A DNA stretch of 25,272 nucleotides from Ectocarpus siliculosus (GCA_000310025.1 FN649735.1:2479387-2504658), one strand, 5' to 3'. Shown: positions 1 to 11,146, counted from the first letter of the stretch. Numbers and translations are program-made. The notes: a model not told the origin generated them from the letters alone.

Positions 1-22
1 CCCCCCCCCCCCCCCCCCCCCC
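1..22. repeat. Poly-C run at window edge
   Basis: The window opens with 22 consecutive C. A homopolymer this long exactly at the edge may be a real mononucleotide repeat or an assembly or contig-end artefact. The sequence alone cannot decide. Confidence 0.9.
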
Positions 23-208
23 GTCTCTTCTACCACCACATTGGGACATGATGGCCTACTTGTGTGGCATCTCACGCCTAGTTGGACGACTGACGGTTTT
101 TCTCTTGCTGCCGTCAGGCGCGATGACCTCTCTCACTTGACCCGTGCCTCTTCCTGTCTTTGGTGCTGCTGCTGTTGGTTTGGCTACTGTGCTACCTATT
201 TGTAATAG

Positions 209-680
209 GGCGTTACGACGTACTTGGACGGCAGCCGTTACGAGGGAGAGTTCCAGGAAGGCGCGATGCACGGCGAGGTGAGCCACATCGGTTGCGGCTC
301 TACCACCGTTGTGTAGGAGTGCGATGAGACCTTGCTTTCTGTTTCGTTGGAAATTTCGTCGCCACAGCACCTTGTGCAATGGCGTTCGTATTTGATGGAG
401 TGGACCCTCCCCCCAACAGGGTGCTCTGATGTTATCGGCCCAAACCGGACGTTTTCTACACATCCCGATCGACTTCTTTGATTTGTTGCCACACGTGTAC
501 TTTTCTTCTCTTGGCGAAGCCCCGCCCCTCTCTCACGGCGCCCCCCTGATCCCACCTCTATGCTGCTGCCCTGATGTGCGTTCGTGATGGTGACGCTGAG
601 GGTAGGGTACCACCTTTACCGCAGATGGGACCGTCATCCGCAAGGGGGCTTGGGCCGACGACGAGGAAGTGACCGCATGA
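209..680 (+). CDS. MORN-repeat protein, 3' end (two exons)
   Basis: MORN (membrane occupation and recognition nexus) repeats are short beta-hairpin units found in axonemal, PIP-kinase-like and junctional proteins. Exon 209-277 follows an in-frame TAG acceptor (206-208) and ends at a GTGAGC donor. It encodes 23 residues including YLDGSRYEGEF and ends AMHGE. Exon 606-680 follows acceptor GTAG, also with an in-frame TAG just upstream, continues GTTFTADGTVIRKGAW and stops at TGA 678-680. Both junctions are phase 0, and the join rebuilds the classic Y.G.F..G..HG.G.....DG pattern. Upstream exons were not found in 1-208 and probably lie outside the window. The specific family member cannot be named. 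RSPH1-like and other MORN proteins are all possible. The gene is convergent with the ARL6 gene. Confidence 0.65.
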
Positions 681-929
681 CATGGCAACATGACACGGCG
701 CACACTCTGCGTCGCCCCCCTCCTCCTTCCCTACCCCAAGAGACGGAAGGAGCAGTTTCTCCATGCATGAAAGGCGGCAGAAGCGAGATCTGCGATCATC
801 GCGCTGACAGGGACAACCGTCAGTGGATAAAACGGTCAGTTGAGGTGACCCGCAGACCGAATGAAAATTCTGCGCGCTGGCGCGTGCTCTGCGCGCAGCC
901 TGTTCCGATATCCGAAGGAAAGGGAGGGA

Positions 930-944
930 CCCCCCCCCCCCCCC
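930..944. repeat. C15 homopolymer
   Basis: Fifteen consecutive C follow an AG-rich stretch. It is probably length-variable. Confidence 0.9.
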
Positions 945-1290
945 GTCGAAGGAAAGAAGCCAAGAAACCCTTTCTCGGGGAAAGGGACGAAGCCCGAAGG
1001 ACCCTCGTCGTTAGAGGGAACATGGTGGTTTGGAGACTACTACTGCTGTGGGAGGGATTTCGAGTAAGAAAAACGCTCCCACCTAAGACGGGACGATCGC
1101 GTGCGAGTGCGACCAAGATTTGATGTCCTTATGTCCTTCCTAGAGTACGGTGGTGACGTCACACCGCTTTATTTGCATTATTTGTATGTTGACCCCTTGC
1201 GTTTTCATTGGGCAACCGATCGGAGCTTTTTTGGGCATCGAGCGCGAGTTGGCGCATATGCCACGGCTGTATTTTTGTGGTAAACAGGGT

Positions 1291-1308
1291 TGGTATGGTA
1301 TGGTATGG
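1291..1308 (+). repeat. GGTAT pentanucleotide array (short)
   Basis: Just over three tandem copies of the TGGTA/GGTAT unit. The same unit recurs in a longer array at 2548-2578. Confidence 0.85.
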
Positions 1309-1710
1309 CGCAGGCTGAGGGGGGCAGCGAAACGGGTCGCGAGGTATTTCGTGTCGGCACAAGTGTCCGAATCTACCAAGGAATTTTGAGAACATGTTGA
1401 CGGCGAATCAAGGGGGCGGAACTAAGCATGCATGCAGACATTCCGACCGCTGCTACTGCTCCTCGCTGCTCTTGGAGTAGTCTAGTCGTCATCTCTCGCC
1501 TCTCTTGGTATAACTCCACCCCTGCTCGTGCGTGATGTATGTGTTCTTTGCGTGTTTCTTGTGATGCGTTTTTACGAGGCCCTGCGTTTTATTTACATGT
1601 GAGGCCTCCAGCTTGTCTTGTGTGTCCGTGTGGCGCTTTTTTTCTGGCGTATTCTGGCCGCAAGGTATGAGGAAAAGCGCTTGTGTGTTGCCGCATTTTT
1701 TGCTGTGTGT

Positions 1711-1819
1711 CGTGCTATGCATTCGGGCCTGCCTTTCCTTTTGCGATGCGATGGATCGGTGTGTGTCATGCTATGTGCATCCGGGCCTGCCGTTCCTTTT
1801 GCGATGGATCGGTGTGGCT
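1711..1819 (+). repeat. Imperfect tandem duplication, unit of about 55 bp
   Basis: Two adjacent copies, about 1711-1766 and 1767-1819. Both carry a T-G-C-T-A-T-G start, the block GGGCCTGCC, TTCCTTTTGCGATG, and end GGATCGGTGTG. They differ by a few substitutions and small indels, including one GCGAT slip. No coding role is evident. Confidence 0.8.
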
Positions 1820-2114
1820 TGTACCATGCGCTTCTTCTTTTTTTTTCCATTGCGGCCTTGCCGCTCCACCCTTGGCCCGTGTTGTTGGATAGAGTATGCG
1901 GGATTGAAATCGGGTTGTATTTCGCGAGTGGCCGAAACAAGCAGAGGCACTACTGTAGTTTAGCTTCCAGGCAGGATACGTGTTCCCTGGTGCCACCCCT
2001 GGCCTCAGCGGCGGCGCGTGTACGCACAGCAGCAGCGCAAATCACACAAAGAGCGCGTTGAAATGATGTCCGCGCTATGCTTATTTTGTTCGACATCTGA
2101 TGGCCTGGCAGATA

Positions 2115-2407
2115 TAAGGAAAAGAAGAAAGAGAGAGAAACTGTTCGAGAAAAGAGGACGATTCCTTGCAAATTTGAGGAAATTGGAGAGAGAAGGAGAG
2201 AAAGAGAGAAGGAGAGAGAAAGAGAAAGAGAGAAGGAGAGAAAGAGAGAAGGAGAGAGATAAGAGAGGAGAGAGAGAGAGAGAAGCGAAGAGAAGAGAGA
2301 CAGAGAGAGGAGAGAGAGAAGAGAGGAGAGGAGAGAGAAAGAGAGAGGCAGAGAGAGAGAGAGATAGAGAGAGAGAGGCAAGCCAGAGAGAGAGAAAGAA
2401 AGAAGAG
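2115..2407 (+). repeat. GA-rich polypurine tract, about 290 bp
   Basis: The + strand is almost entirely A and G, dominated by GAGAGA, GAAG and GGAGAGAAAG units with only rare pyrimidine breaks. Its translation is low-complexity Arg/Glu, and Ser/Leu on the other strand, so open frames across it are not evidence of a gene. Such mirror-like purine tracts can form triplex (H-)DNA in vitro. That is general knowledge, not shown here. Confidence 0.9.
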
Positions 2408-2547
2408 GAGGATTGCCGCAGCAACCGTATTGTCAGCGGGGAGTGTGGTTGCCCAAGGAGGCGTTTGTTGCTGCTGCTGCGTGTATCAATGTTGAAAGGA
2501 GGATGGCGTTCATGGCAGGTGCCGACTGCCACGAAGGCCTTGGTCTG

Positions 2548-2578
2548 GGTATGGTATGGTATGGTATGGTATGGTATG
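2548..2578 (+). repeat. GGTAT pentanucleotide array
   Basis: About six tandem copies of GGTAT. It is the second and longer occurrence of this unit in the interval. Confidence 0.9.
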
Positions 2579-3218
2579 TATATTCTGCTGTCTGACGGGC
2601 CCCCGACGTGGAAGCGCAATAGGTGTTTTGGGTCAGTCTTAATGAAATCAGTATCATACCACCGTTTTTTTTCCTGCAGTGCATGCCGCTGTATTGTACA
2701 TACTCGATGTGCTGTAGTCTATACCGAGACACCGATCCTTTTTTTTACGTTAAGAGGAGACTCTTTGTACTGACTGTGGTATTGTGCCAACCGATGGGCG
2801 GGTGCAAGGAAAACGGCAAAGTCGTAATCTTAAGGGGGCGGGGACGTATCGGTGGTCGAGAGGTTACTCTTTGTTGCTTACCTTTGCGAGGTCCGACCAA
2901 TGGCAATCAATCCTGAATCGCATCGGGGCGGGGCAGGTGGCCGAGGGCGAGACAGTTGTTTTTTGCAGATATTGGGGCGAAACGCGCTTTTACGTTTTAC
3001 CGGTCGGTAACGAGTGAGTTTCCTTTCCCTTGTTGGAGATGGCTTTTTTTTTCGCGGTGTTTTTTTCGCATCGTGTGTTTTGAGCCCTTCTCCCCGTCTT
3101 GTGTGGTATCATTTATTGTTTTCTTCCTACGCTACTTGGTGGTAACTCCGCCGTATCCTAGTCGAAATGAAGAGAAAATATTACCACATGGCGTTGGTGT
3201 TTCCGCCTACACCTGATT

Positions 3219-3263
3219 CAGGAAGTCATTCCCATGTTTCAGGAGGTCATTCATTCCCATGTG
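3219..3263 (+). repeat. Short tandem duplication, unit of about 22 bp
   Basis: Two adjacent copies of CAGGARGTCATTCCCATG-like sequence (3219-3239 and 3240-3263). The second has an extra ATTC. No function is evident. Confidence 0.75.
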
Positions 3264-3975
3264 CTTGGAGAATAACCGGGACATGATGCGCTCTACGGTG
3301 TGCTCCCTGTAAGCAATGCGCTCAGTGACATGTCGTGTTCACACCACTCACAGTAGCACGGGCGCAAGGGCATATACACCTCTACCTATTTACCTATCCG
3401 AATCAAACACGATCTCAAAGTTGCAGATGAACAACGCTTGTAGAGGAGGCCGAGTTTTTTCGCTTGTTGATTGAAGTTCCGCAGACTGTTTTCAGTGACG
3501 AAGGAGTATTTTTTTCACCCTGTGGGGACCAAAGCCGAAAGCCTTGAGGCAAAACAAGCGCGTGCGACATCATTTTTTTTCTCGTGCCGAGTCCTCCGAG
3601 CCTACCAAATGTGAGCATGCAGCCTAGATTTGCTTCCCCACGCCAAGTACGCACTGCTATAGGAATCTCCATCAATGGGTTGTTTCGTGGTTTCTTCTGT
3701 ACCACGGAAAACAGCAACTAGACTATACGACCGGTGTTCAGGGGGAGGACTAATCGTCGTACTGTAGACAAAGAAGTACAACCACCCTCTCCCTTCCCCA
3801 CGTCCGGGGGACAACACCTCAAGACTCCCCCAGAACAGCAGTTGCAGCAACCAACCAGCCCCCGAAAGTCCTTGCTCCCCCTGACTGAGGTGGCCGTACA
3901 CTCCTCCTTTCCTCTTCTGCCCTCACCGCCCTCCCTCGCCGACGTCATGGAAAGATTATCTCGCCGCCTGCTAAT

Positions 3976-6097
3976 TTATCTGTTTGTGGCATGCACGGTC
4001 AACCAATCCATGGCCTCCTCGATCCCTTCCCCTGTCAAAGCGCTCGTGGCGAAGGCGCGGGTGGGGCGGTGCACCTGCGGCAAGAACAAGAACAGATCAA
4101 GAATGACGTGGACGTCAGCGAAACCAAACAGGAACTGCCGTATGTAGATGCTAATTGAGGGTAGCGGATGGACTCGAACGATAGAAAGGCCCACACTATC
4201 TTAAGCTCTCCAAGGCTCGTGAGAAGACAATCAGGCGATCACCTAAACAACCACTCGTTCTTTCTGGCCCCATTTATTTGCACCATTACCACTGAAAGGC
4301 GCTCGTCGGGTAGGTATACAATATACGTAAATAATATTTTTAAATCCAACTACTTCGCACCAGGGCTTGCAGTAGCGGGTAGACCTCAGTTTCTTTCACG
4401 TGTGGAGACAAACGGCTGGAAAATCAAAATAGTTAAGAGTCTCACGTCGAACATTCGTAGACCCATAATAATAATCTGTTTGTGGGTCCCAGATGGGGTA
4501 AGGAACAGGCTATCACCTGAAGCGTGTCAACCGCAAGTGCAATGCACACGTTCTCTAGAGAAAGGCAGCCATCACGACCACTATTATTGACACCGCCGGC
4601 CGGTGCCCCCGTAATGACGTCGTATTTGTTCGCCAAGATCGCGACCGGTGTGTTTCCCTGTCGAAAAGCTTGATCAATGTTACAAGAATTGCGTCCAATA
4701 ATTGAGAAAAAAAAGTATGGGATATCAGGGAGCGCGGACATGATGAGCACAGCATTGAGTTCGTCGTATTGGTGACGGTCGTTGTCGCTCGAAAGCCGCC
4801 AGTCGCATGTTTCTGGTACTCCTTTCGACGCAACAGCAGGCGATGCTTTGTGGGTGTGGCCACTAGTTAGTGTGTGTCTCACTATCTAGTGTTACGTACC
4901 TCCTGATCCAAAAGTATTCGGTACTGTAGTCAATAGTAGTAACAACACAACGGCATGGACAGCACCCTATTCCCAGTATTGAAGTATTCCGCATCCCGCA
5001 ACCGTCCGCTCTATATTGTACATTTCTTCCAAATAAAGGCGAGCAATGAGCGGCACCTCTTGACGTCAGTATTCCGTGAAGCTCCTCCCTAGCCACTGCA
5101 ATTCTCGCGCGGTCCGTGACATCGACGACGAAGATCACGCCGTGAACATGCGATGCGTGAGAAACCCAAAGGTCGCGATATCGCCCTGTCACGGTCAAGC
5201 ACAACGTGCGGCTTCGTTAGTAGTACAGACCGTACGTACGTATTAACATTCGATCACGGTGCTATGCCACGGCACACCATTTTCTCTACGGAAATATCAA
5301 ACAAAAATGCAGCCTAAAGCTGTTCAATGAAAGATTTTGTCTGGACCACTGCAGGTGTTCTTGGGTGTCAAGCACGCGCAAGGCTACTACAGTATCGCTT
5401 CTGTATGTTATCATGTGTCATCATGCGACTTTACCTTGACCCGACATATCCCAAGCTACCCAGCCGACGTTCCGTCTGTGGAATTCGACCATTTGGGTAC
5501 CAACTGTAGGCGCGGTTCCCACGCTCTTCACGATGCTCCTGTTGGTCGCGGCTACATTCGCTAGGTGGCAGAGAACAGAGGTTTTTCCTGGGGGTCAACG
5601 CGAGAAGAAGAGCAGCACCAGGCACACGTACGCACATGTGAGAGGAGAGAGGAGTCTGCACGCGTCGTGCAACAACGTGGAGCTATGCTTCTTCAAATGG
5701 TTCAGCAATCAACTTGCGATTGCGCTGCTACGGAGTAGGTCTAGCTGTTGCTGCTGCTGCTGTTGCTGATGCGGCTACTGCTGTGCCAGAAAGAACATGA
5801 TATGGCAATAGTCTCAAGGTCGCTGCGGAGTACGACCTCGGGGGCCACCTGCACATCTGCCTACGGTTGTAATACGACAAGTGGATATTAGCAATGTAGT
5901 GGATATACAACCTCAACACCCTCCCCACAAACACTTGCCGGTGGCACCTCACTTGATAAGATCTACAACAGATAAACCGGTATATGTTTTGGGGTTAGAC
6001 ATAGACGGCTTTCCTACGTCCAAGTACCTGCATTGTCGAGCCCGATAACTAGAACTGACCGGTGCTTGCTCTCACGAAAGAAAAATGGGCCCTTCAT
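3976..6097 (-). CDS. ARL6: ARL6/BBS3-type small GTPase
   Basis: ARL6 is an Arf-like GTPase that, when GTP-bound, recruits the BBSome coat for ciliary membrane traffic. Exons on the minus strand are 6028-6097, 5435-5587, about 5022-5185, 4517-4657 and 3976-4074. ATG is at 6095-6097 and TAA at 3976-3978. Residues 19-27 are the P-loop GLDNAGKTS, split by an intron. T51 in PTVG is the switch-I threonine. DMSGQGRYRDLW (from residue 70) carries the catalytic Gln74 and matches ARL6, whereas most Arfs have DVGGQ. GVIFVVDVTDR, ANKYD (G4) and SALTGEG (G5) follow, then EEAMDWL. The length, near 200 aa, is close to human ARL6 (186 aa). Junction phases agree except exon 3 to 4. A GTGCCG donor at 5056 gives the wrong frame, while a weak GTACAA donor at 5021 keeps it but adds about 8 residues. 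A missed microexon is possible. Residue 2 is Lys, so N-myristoylation is not expected. Confidence 0.88.
5744..5768 (+). repeat. GCT/GTT trinucleotide repeat in ARL6 intron 1
   Basis: A short GCTGTTGCTGCTGCTG-type microsatellite between ARL6 exons 1 and 2. It gives a spurious poly-Cys or poly-Ala reading in other frames. Confidence 0.85.
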
Positions 6098-6472
6098 CGT
6101 AGTTGCTGTTATGATTCCGTTGATGGCGGGGTTGCCACCATGTATGTACAGTAGACTGCCTATCGCCAAACACGCGCTAACGCGCTTCAATGGCTATAGC
6201 AGCTGAAGTTGGGCCGCATGCGGCGCAACTGCCGCGTACAGTAGAATGAAACCGCCACAACAATTTCGAAGACGAACCGACACAAGATCTCGACGTCGCG
6301 CGCGCGCTGAGAGGGCCAAAAAGCAGACCTGCCTAGCCCCTCGCACATAGAGACAGATACACATTTCATTCCCGTGAGAGAACCCGTGTGACTGCTGGAA
6401 TTTTCGACAAGACAAAACCAATCGCAACGGAGAGGTTGGCGTGGGTGTTCACGTTCGCAGCTGCAGCACCGT
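6098..6472. promoter_or_regulatory. Divergent (likely bidirectional) promoter of ARL6 and RSP3
   Basis: The start codons of two ciliary genes face away from each other across 375 bp, so both promoters and both 5' UTRs must fit here unless untranslated exons extend into the partner gene. Visible elements are a CCAAT box near 6417, an alternating GCGCGCGC block near 6298-6307, and a GTTGCC half-site near 6130. The last resembles half of an RFX X-box, but I see no good second half. The regulatory function is inferred from the layout. Confidence 0.55.
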
Positions 6473-9400
6473 ATGGCAATGGTGGCCGCGCCTCCGGCGG
6501 CAGCAGGGGGGTCCCAGACTGCCTTCACTTACTCCTCGGAGCCTCAGGCTGTACCATCAAAGCGTAGCACCGTTCGGTCCAAATACCGAGAAGATGCTGC
6601 TACAGCCCCTGATGCGGCCCAGTGGATAGACGAGAATGATGTGAGTGTACCTGAGGGAGGTCTAAGATAGAAGTGAAAAGGAAATGGCGGTTGTGATATG
6701 CTCACGCCTGTACATGACTTCCTTGACAAAAGTAGTGCAGACTATGCCCATACAGTAGTACAGACGATTGAACTCGCAAGTAAACTACCGTAGATTATCG
6801 TCGTCAAAATATGTTGATTTTTGTGTACAGTGAGGACCGAATGCGTATTGTGTACACTGCTGTAACAGTTGTTGACTAGCAAGTGTTCACCTTCAACGGA
6901 CATGGTTAGAATTGGATAACGACGTGCCTACTGTATATCGACGACTTTCTCGAGTGGAAAATGTTACGTATGTAATAATTACATAGTCAGACATCACTGA
7001 CTGAACATCTACACTCTGATTCAAAGTGCAGAGGTCGTTCACTGGACCTTGACCTCGATTCACTTAATATACAGTAATAGAGACGGCAATTATTCTCATG
7101 ATTAATCTATTCGTTCGACAAGCTCACAGGGGTCTCGACCAATAGACATGTGCAGCATTTTACCGTCCAACGTTGGATGAGTTCATACTCGAGACGGTCA
7201 TTGACGGAAGGTGGCAGACGCGATGAAGCGCCGAGATCAGCGTCGCAACTTACAGATCGGGTCGCTCCTTCCCCTCCGGTACCACCCCCCTCCCCCCGTC
7301 CCCCTCCTCTTGAACTATGTGCAGCTGCTCGCGTCGAACAACATCATGTACGACCGCAGAGTCGTGAGGGGCAACACGTACGCGGCACAGGTGGTAACCC
7401 AGAGCGCTCAGCGAGAGTCGCTCCGACTTAGGCAAGAGCACGAGAGGAGGATGCGTTTGGAAGCGCTACGGCGCCGTCAGGTGAAGCCAGTGTACCGATG
7501 GTTTCCCCCTGCCACAAAAAAAACGTTTAGAGCTCCTAGCAGTTTACAACAAGACACCCTTCTTACCCATGCATACCCTTGAAGAGGTGCTTCTTCACTA
7601 CTTCTTGTGATAAGAACGGTATACCGTTTACCAGCTACGTTCAACAGAGTCCCCTCTCCTTTTTCTGAAGAGTGCAATAATCTACTTGTGCAGAAGGCCC
7701 ACTTCAATTTCGGTTCGAGGTGTCGAGCATGGACTATCGTACACTGTCTAGGATCCACCCCTGTGACGTGTTTCTTAACCCCAATTTTTTTCTTTCGGAA
7801 GAATTTGAGCCTTATTTTAATTGCGGGTCGGTCCGATATCGCCGTCGTCATGCTTGTGACACGAACAACCCCAGAACCAGTCTGCTCTGCGGCATATTGA
7901 AACAACTGCAGCACCATTGCCGGGGTATGCACGATACCGGTTGTAGATAACCTCCCTCTAACAGCTGTGGCGGGTTTCTCTCCAAAACTTCAGGCTGCGG
8001 AGTTCTCGAACATGCCGCGGACCCCCCCGCCGGTGCAAGGGCGCATGCATATGGACGCCCAGACAGAAGAGTTTCTCGAAGAGCTAACGGACAGGTGACA
8101 GGAGGCTTAGCAGTACGAAAAGGGGGGCCTTTTCGCAACTTACGACCAACCTATAATAGATTCATTGCAATTCTTACTCTTGAATCTGATTTATTGGCGC
8201 CCGCCCCTTTTTGGGGGCAACCAAAACAACCAGTAGCAAAACCAAACAACAACTCAATCGATCATGCCGACAGGCCGGTGGAGACATCAATTGAAACTCA
8301 AACGGAGGCTTTTATGGATCGCCCTTCGTCTCCCCTGTTCGTGCCGGCGAAGAGCGGGGTGGATGCCGACACTCAAGTCGTTGTCGGCGAGCTGTTCGAC
8401 TTCGATCTAGAGGTATTGAATGCCAACGCATATTCCCTCGTGTCTGAGAACCGTGCTTTCCCCGTACGGGCATGGTTTATGCCCTCATCGGCGTGTATCA
8501 ACTGTCCCAATGGTCCCAAGCGTGCGAACACTGCGTTCGTGAACCCCTTCGGGAGCGAGCAAACCCTCCTTGCCAACACAGTATCGTAACTTTGTTGTCA
8601 GTGGCTTGGTTTCTATGTTGCCATTCAAGCGAGAGAGTCGAGGAATCGTTTGTTTGTGTCAAGTTCATGTCCACATTTTTTCCTGTCTACGTTGTTTCGT
8701 TCCGACCCATCTTGCTGCCCGTCTCTCGCTTGATTCTGCCATACGTTCTTCTTTCAAAACTTCCTCTCGATGTCTTTTTCGTTTCAGGTGGAGCCAATTC
8801 TTGAGGTATTAGTAGGGAAAACCCTCGAGCTAAGCGTCCTCGAGCTCATGGAGGCAAGTGGGTTCGTTTTTTTTCTTACCGGTGGTGAATCGTAGAGCTC
8901 TCTTGCTAAACTTCTTCGGCGCCAGCGGTGGTTGTTGGGTGAGCTCACCATACGACGCCGAACAAGCGAGGGTGATGTCTGAACGACAAGACATTTTCAG
9001 TGCTGAGGCGTGTCTCGCGTGCAAGTATTGATAATTAACGTTGTCTATGTGGCAGTCACAAAAATGACATGGTGTAGAACTGCACAAGCAATTTACTCTC
9101 TCAGACGACTTCTCTTCGCCGATATCTACAGCTCGTACGAACGAAAGGTAGGTCAGTGTGTGTTGCGTCTGGTTCAAGTGTCCGTTGTCATATGTTTTCC
9201 CGTTTCTTTCACTTGATTGATACCGCAGGAGGAAGAGCTGGCCGTCATCCGAAGACGGCAGGCAACATTTGCCCGCGAGAGGGACGCGGAGATGGCGGAG
9301 GTGCAGCGCATGGAGGCCGAGGCGAAGAGAAAGTCTGCAGAAAAGTGAGTGACCCACCGCGAGAGTACCTGTAGCGTGCTGTTGTCTTTATTCCTGGAGG

Positions 9401-11146
9401 TGTATGTACCTGGTGGAGACTTATGCCGAGAGATCACCCATGAAGACCCCAATAGTGAGGTCTACACCTACAGAGGCGCTACAAAAGCAGGATATTCGTG
9501 GGTGGCTTGTTGCAGTGGATACATCATTGAATAGTCTCAAAATTGTCCTTCTGCAGCCTGTGCGCGCTTGAAACGCTCGGATTATCCCTTGCTCCCGGAA
9601 ACCTTGGTAATAAAACAAAGGCAGGTAAAAAATATATATATCAAAGTTCCGCCTGACAACGCGTTAGTCTACGTGCTTTGACAGAGAATGAGGCGGTAGG
9701 GTCATGGGTAGTCAGCAATATTGTGATCGCTTTCTTAACATCTAGGGGTGAGTCATTGGAAAAAATAAAACACTACCTACCGTGTTTGCACAGGATGCGA
9801 CGCATGAAGCAGCAGCAGGAGGTTAAGAAGGCACGAGAGGCCTTACTCGAGAAGGTGGCCGCCCGCAGCTTCGCCAAGAACTACCTCTCCAATTTGAAGA
9901 CCGATGTAAGTGCCACCCATTGATCAACCAGACTCCAACCCTTTTCTTCGTAGCAGGACTAATTTCCAAGGCGTTTTCTTTCGTTTGTAAAGGCGACAGC
10001 AAGAAACATGTTTCTTGGTGAGAACGCATGTGCAGTACGTGTTGCGAAAGAAGCCATGATAACCCACTGTACGTGTTCCACGAGAAATTCAATCTCAGTT
10101 GTCGGATGAACAGATTGACGTGTGCACTATCCCAATGCTCGTTCAAACGATCGTGGGGATGCCTCTAAAACGGGTGTTTACGACGAACATCGTTCGTAAC
10201 CGGGCAAAGACAAACTACGCTTTATCTAGCTTCAAAACCACAGGCATCCACGCCAGAAGATGACGTCTATAGCAAGACCGTCACCGCTCATGAAATACGA
10301 GGACACCAATCAATCAATGTCATTTTTTTCCCGCCTGCACGCTCGAGAGCACTAATTGTGACGATGGCTTCCCTTACTGAATCCTAGGTGTTCGACGACC
10401 TCGAGGACGAGGGTCACTTCTACGATCCGCTCTCGAAGGAGGTCAAGGAGGTGTTTTTGCCGTGGCTGATGGGTGATATGGTGCGGAAGGTCGACAAGGC
10501 GGTGGAGAGTATGGCAGTCGTTGACGGTGAGAGTATACTTATCGAAGCAGCCTAGACAAGCCGAAGACGTTGATCGTGCTAATACTGTAGACGTATAATT
10601 CGGGGCAATATTATTGGACACTTTTGATCGTACTCATGTATGCTTCCGCCACAGGCACGTAGTTTGTTGTCGTCACACGTACCCATACTGCCGTCTACAC
10701 TCTGTGACAAAATCCGGCTTTTCTCCTGGTTGACGCCCCTGTTCATCAACCTACCCGCGTCCGTCAATGCTCAGGGCTCTTATCTGGGGCTACTGAGCAT
10801 GCTAGCAGGATCCACAGAGAGGCGGTGGAAGCAAAGGAGGCGGAGAGAGCCAGGATAGTGGTAAGCTGGAAGGCATTCCCAATTCGTGATTTCTCACGAA
10901 TAATGTACACCCCCGCCCCTCCCCGTGTCGCGGGTGTCCAGTTTCTAACCCATGCACAACTCACTCGCCTCACTTCGACGATAACGGTTACAAAAATAGG
11001 CCGAAGCGTTGGCGGAGGCGGAGGAGGCCCGACGGAAGGTGGAGGAAGAAGAGGCTGCGATTAGGGCAGCACAGGAAGCCTTGGAGAGGGAGGAGGCAGG
11101 GGAGGGCGAGGACGGGGAAGGCGGCGACCCTACCCCCGACGAGTAG
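6473..11146 (+). CDS. RSPH3: Radial spoke protein 3 (RSP3/RSPH3)
   Basis: RSP3 is the dimeric scaffold of the axonemal radial spoke, anchoring it to the doublet microtubule and acting as an A-kinase anchoring protein. Ten exons are 6473-6640, 7325-7480, 7994-8094, 8274-8412, 8788-8853, 9229-9344, 9794-9905, 10388-10526, 10775-10860 and 11000-11146. Every junction is in phase, giving 409 aa ending at TAG. Diagnostic blocks are NIMYDRRVVRGNTYA (62-76), PRTPPPVQGRMHMDAQTEEF, ETQTEAFMDRPSSPLFVPAK (149-168), LFDFDLEVEPILEVLVGKTL (182-201), the MKQQQEV / KVAARSFAKNYL region, and VFDDLEDEGHFYDP with FLPWLM (287-314). The helix around 189-215 is where the family's RII/AKAP-type amphipathic helix would lie. 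The C-terminus is Ala/Glu-rich coiled coil with an acidic Gly-rich tail. The protein is shorter than Chlamydomonas RSP3. Intron 5 (8854-9228) is GC-AG. The start is the first in-frame ATG after the divergent promoter; a second ATG lies two codons on. Confidence 0.93.

Larger units (their letters stand above)
681..3975. other. Gene-poor interval between MORN and ARL6 genes
   Basis: About 3.3 kb lies between two convergent gene ends. I found no exon with both a recognisable domain and fitting splice sites. Open frames here are short, overlap on both strands, or are low-complexity (Arg/Glu on one strand and Ser/Leu on the other, over the purine tract). The interval holds the repeats listed separately and presumably the 3' UTRs of both genes. 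Confidence 0.5.

Noticed and set aside
2005-2773. Long ORFs on both strands (204 and 251 codons)
   Set aside because: They run through the GA-rich tract and are low-complexity Ser/Leu or Arg/Glu. The openness comes from base composition.
7211-7324. Upstream extension of RSP3 exon 2 to an ATG at 7211
   Set aside because: The stretch before 7325 is a pyrimidine-rich tract ending in GTGCAG, an acceptor. Exon 1 at 6473-6640 supplies the N-terminus in phase.
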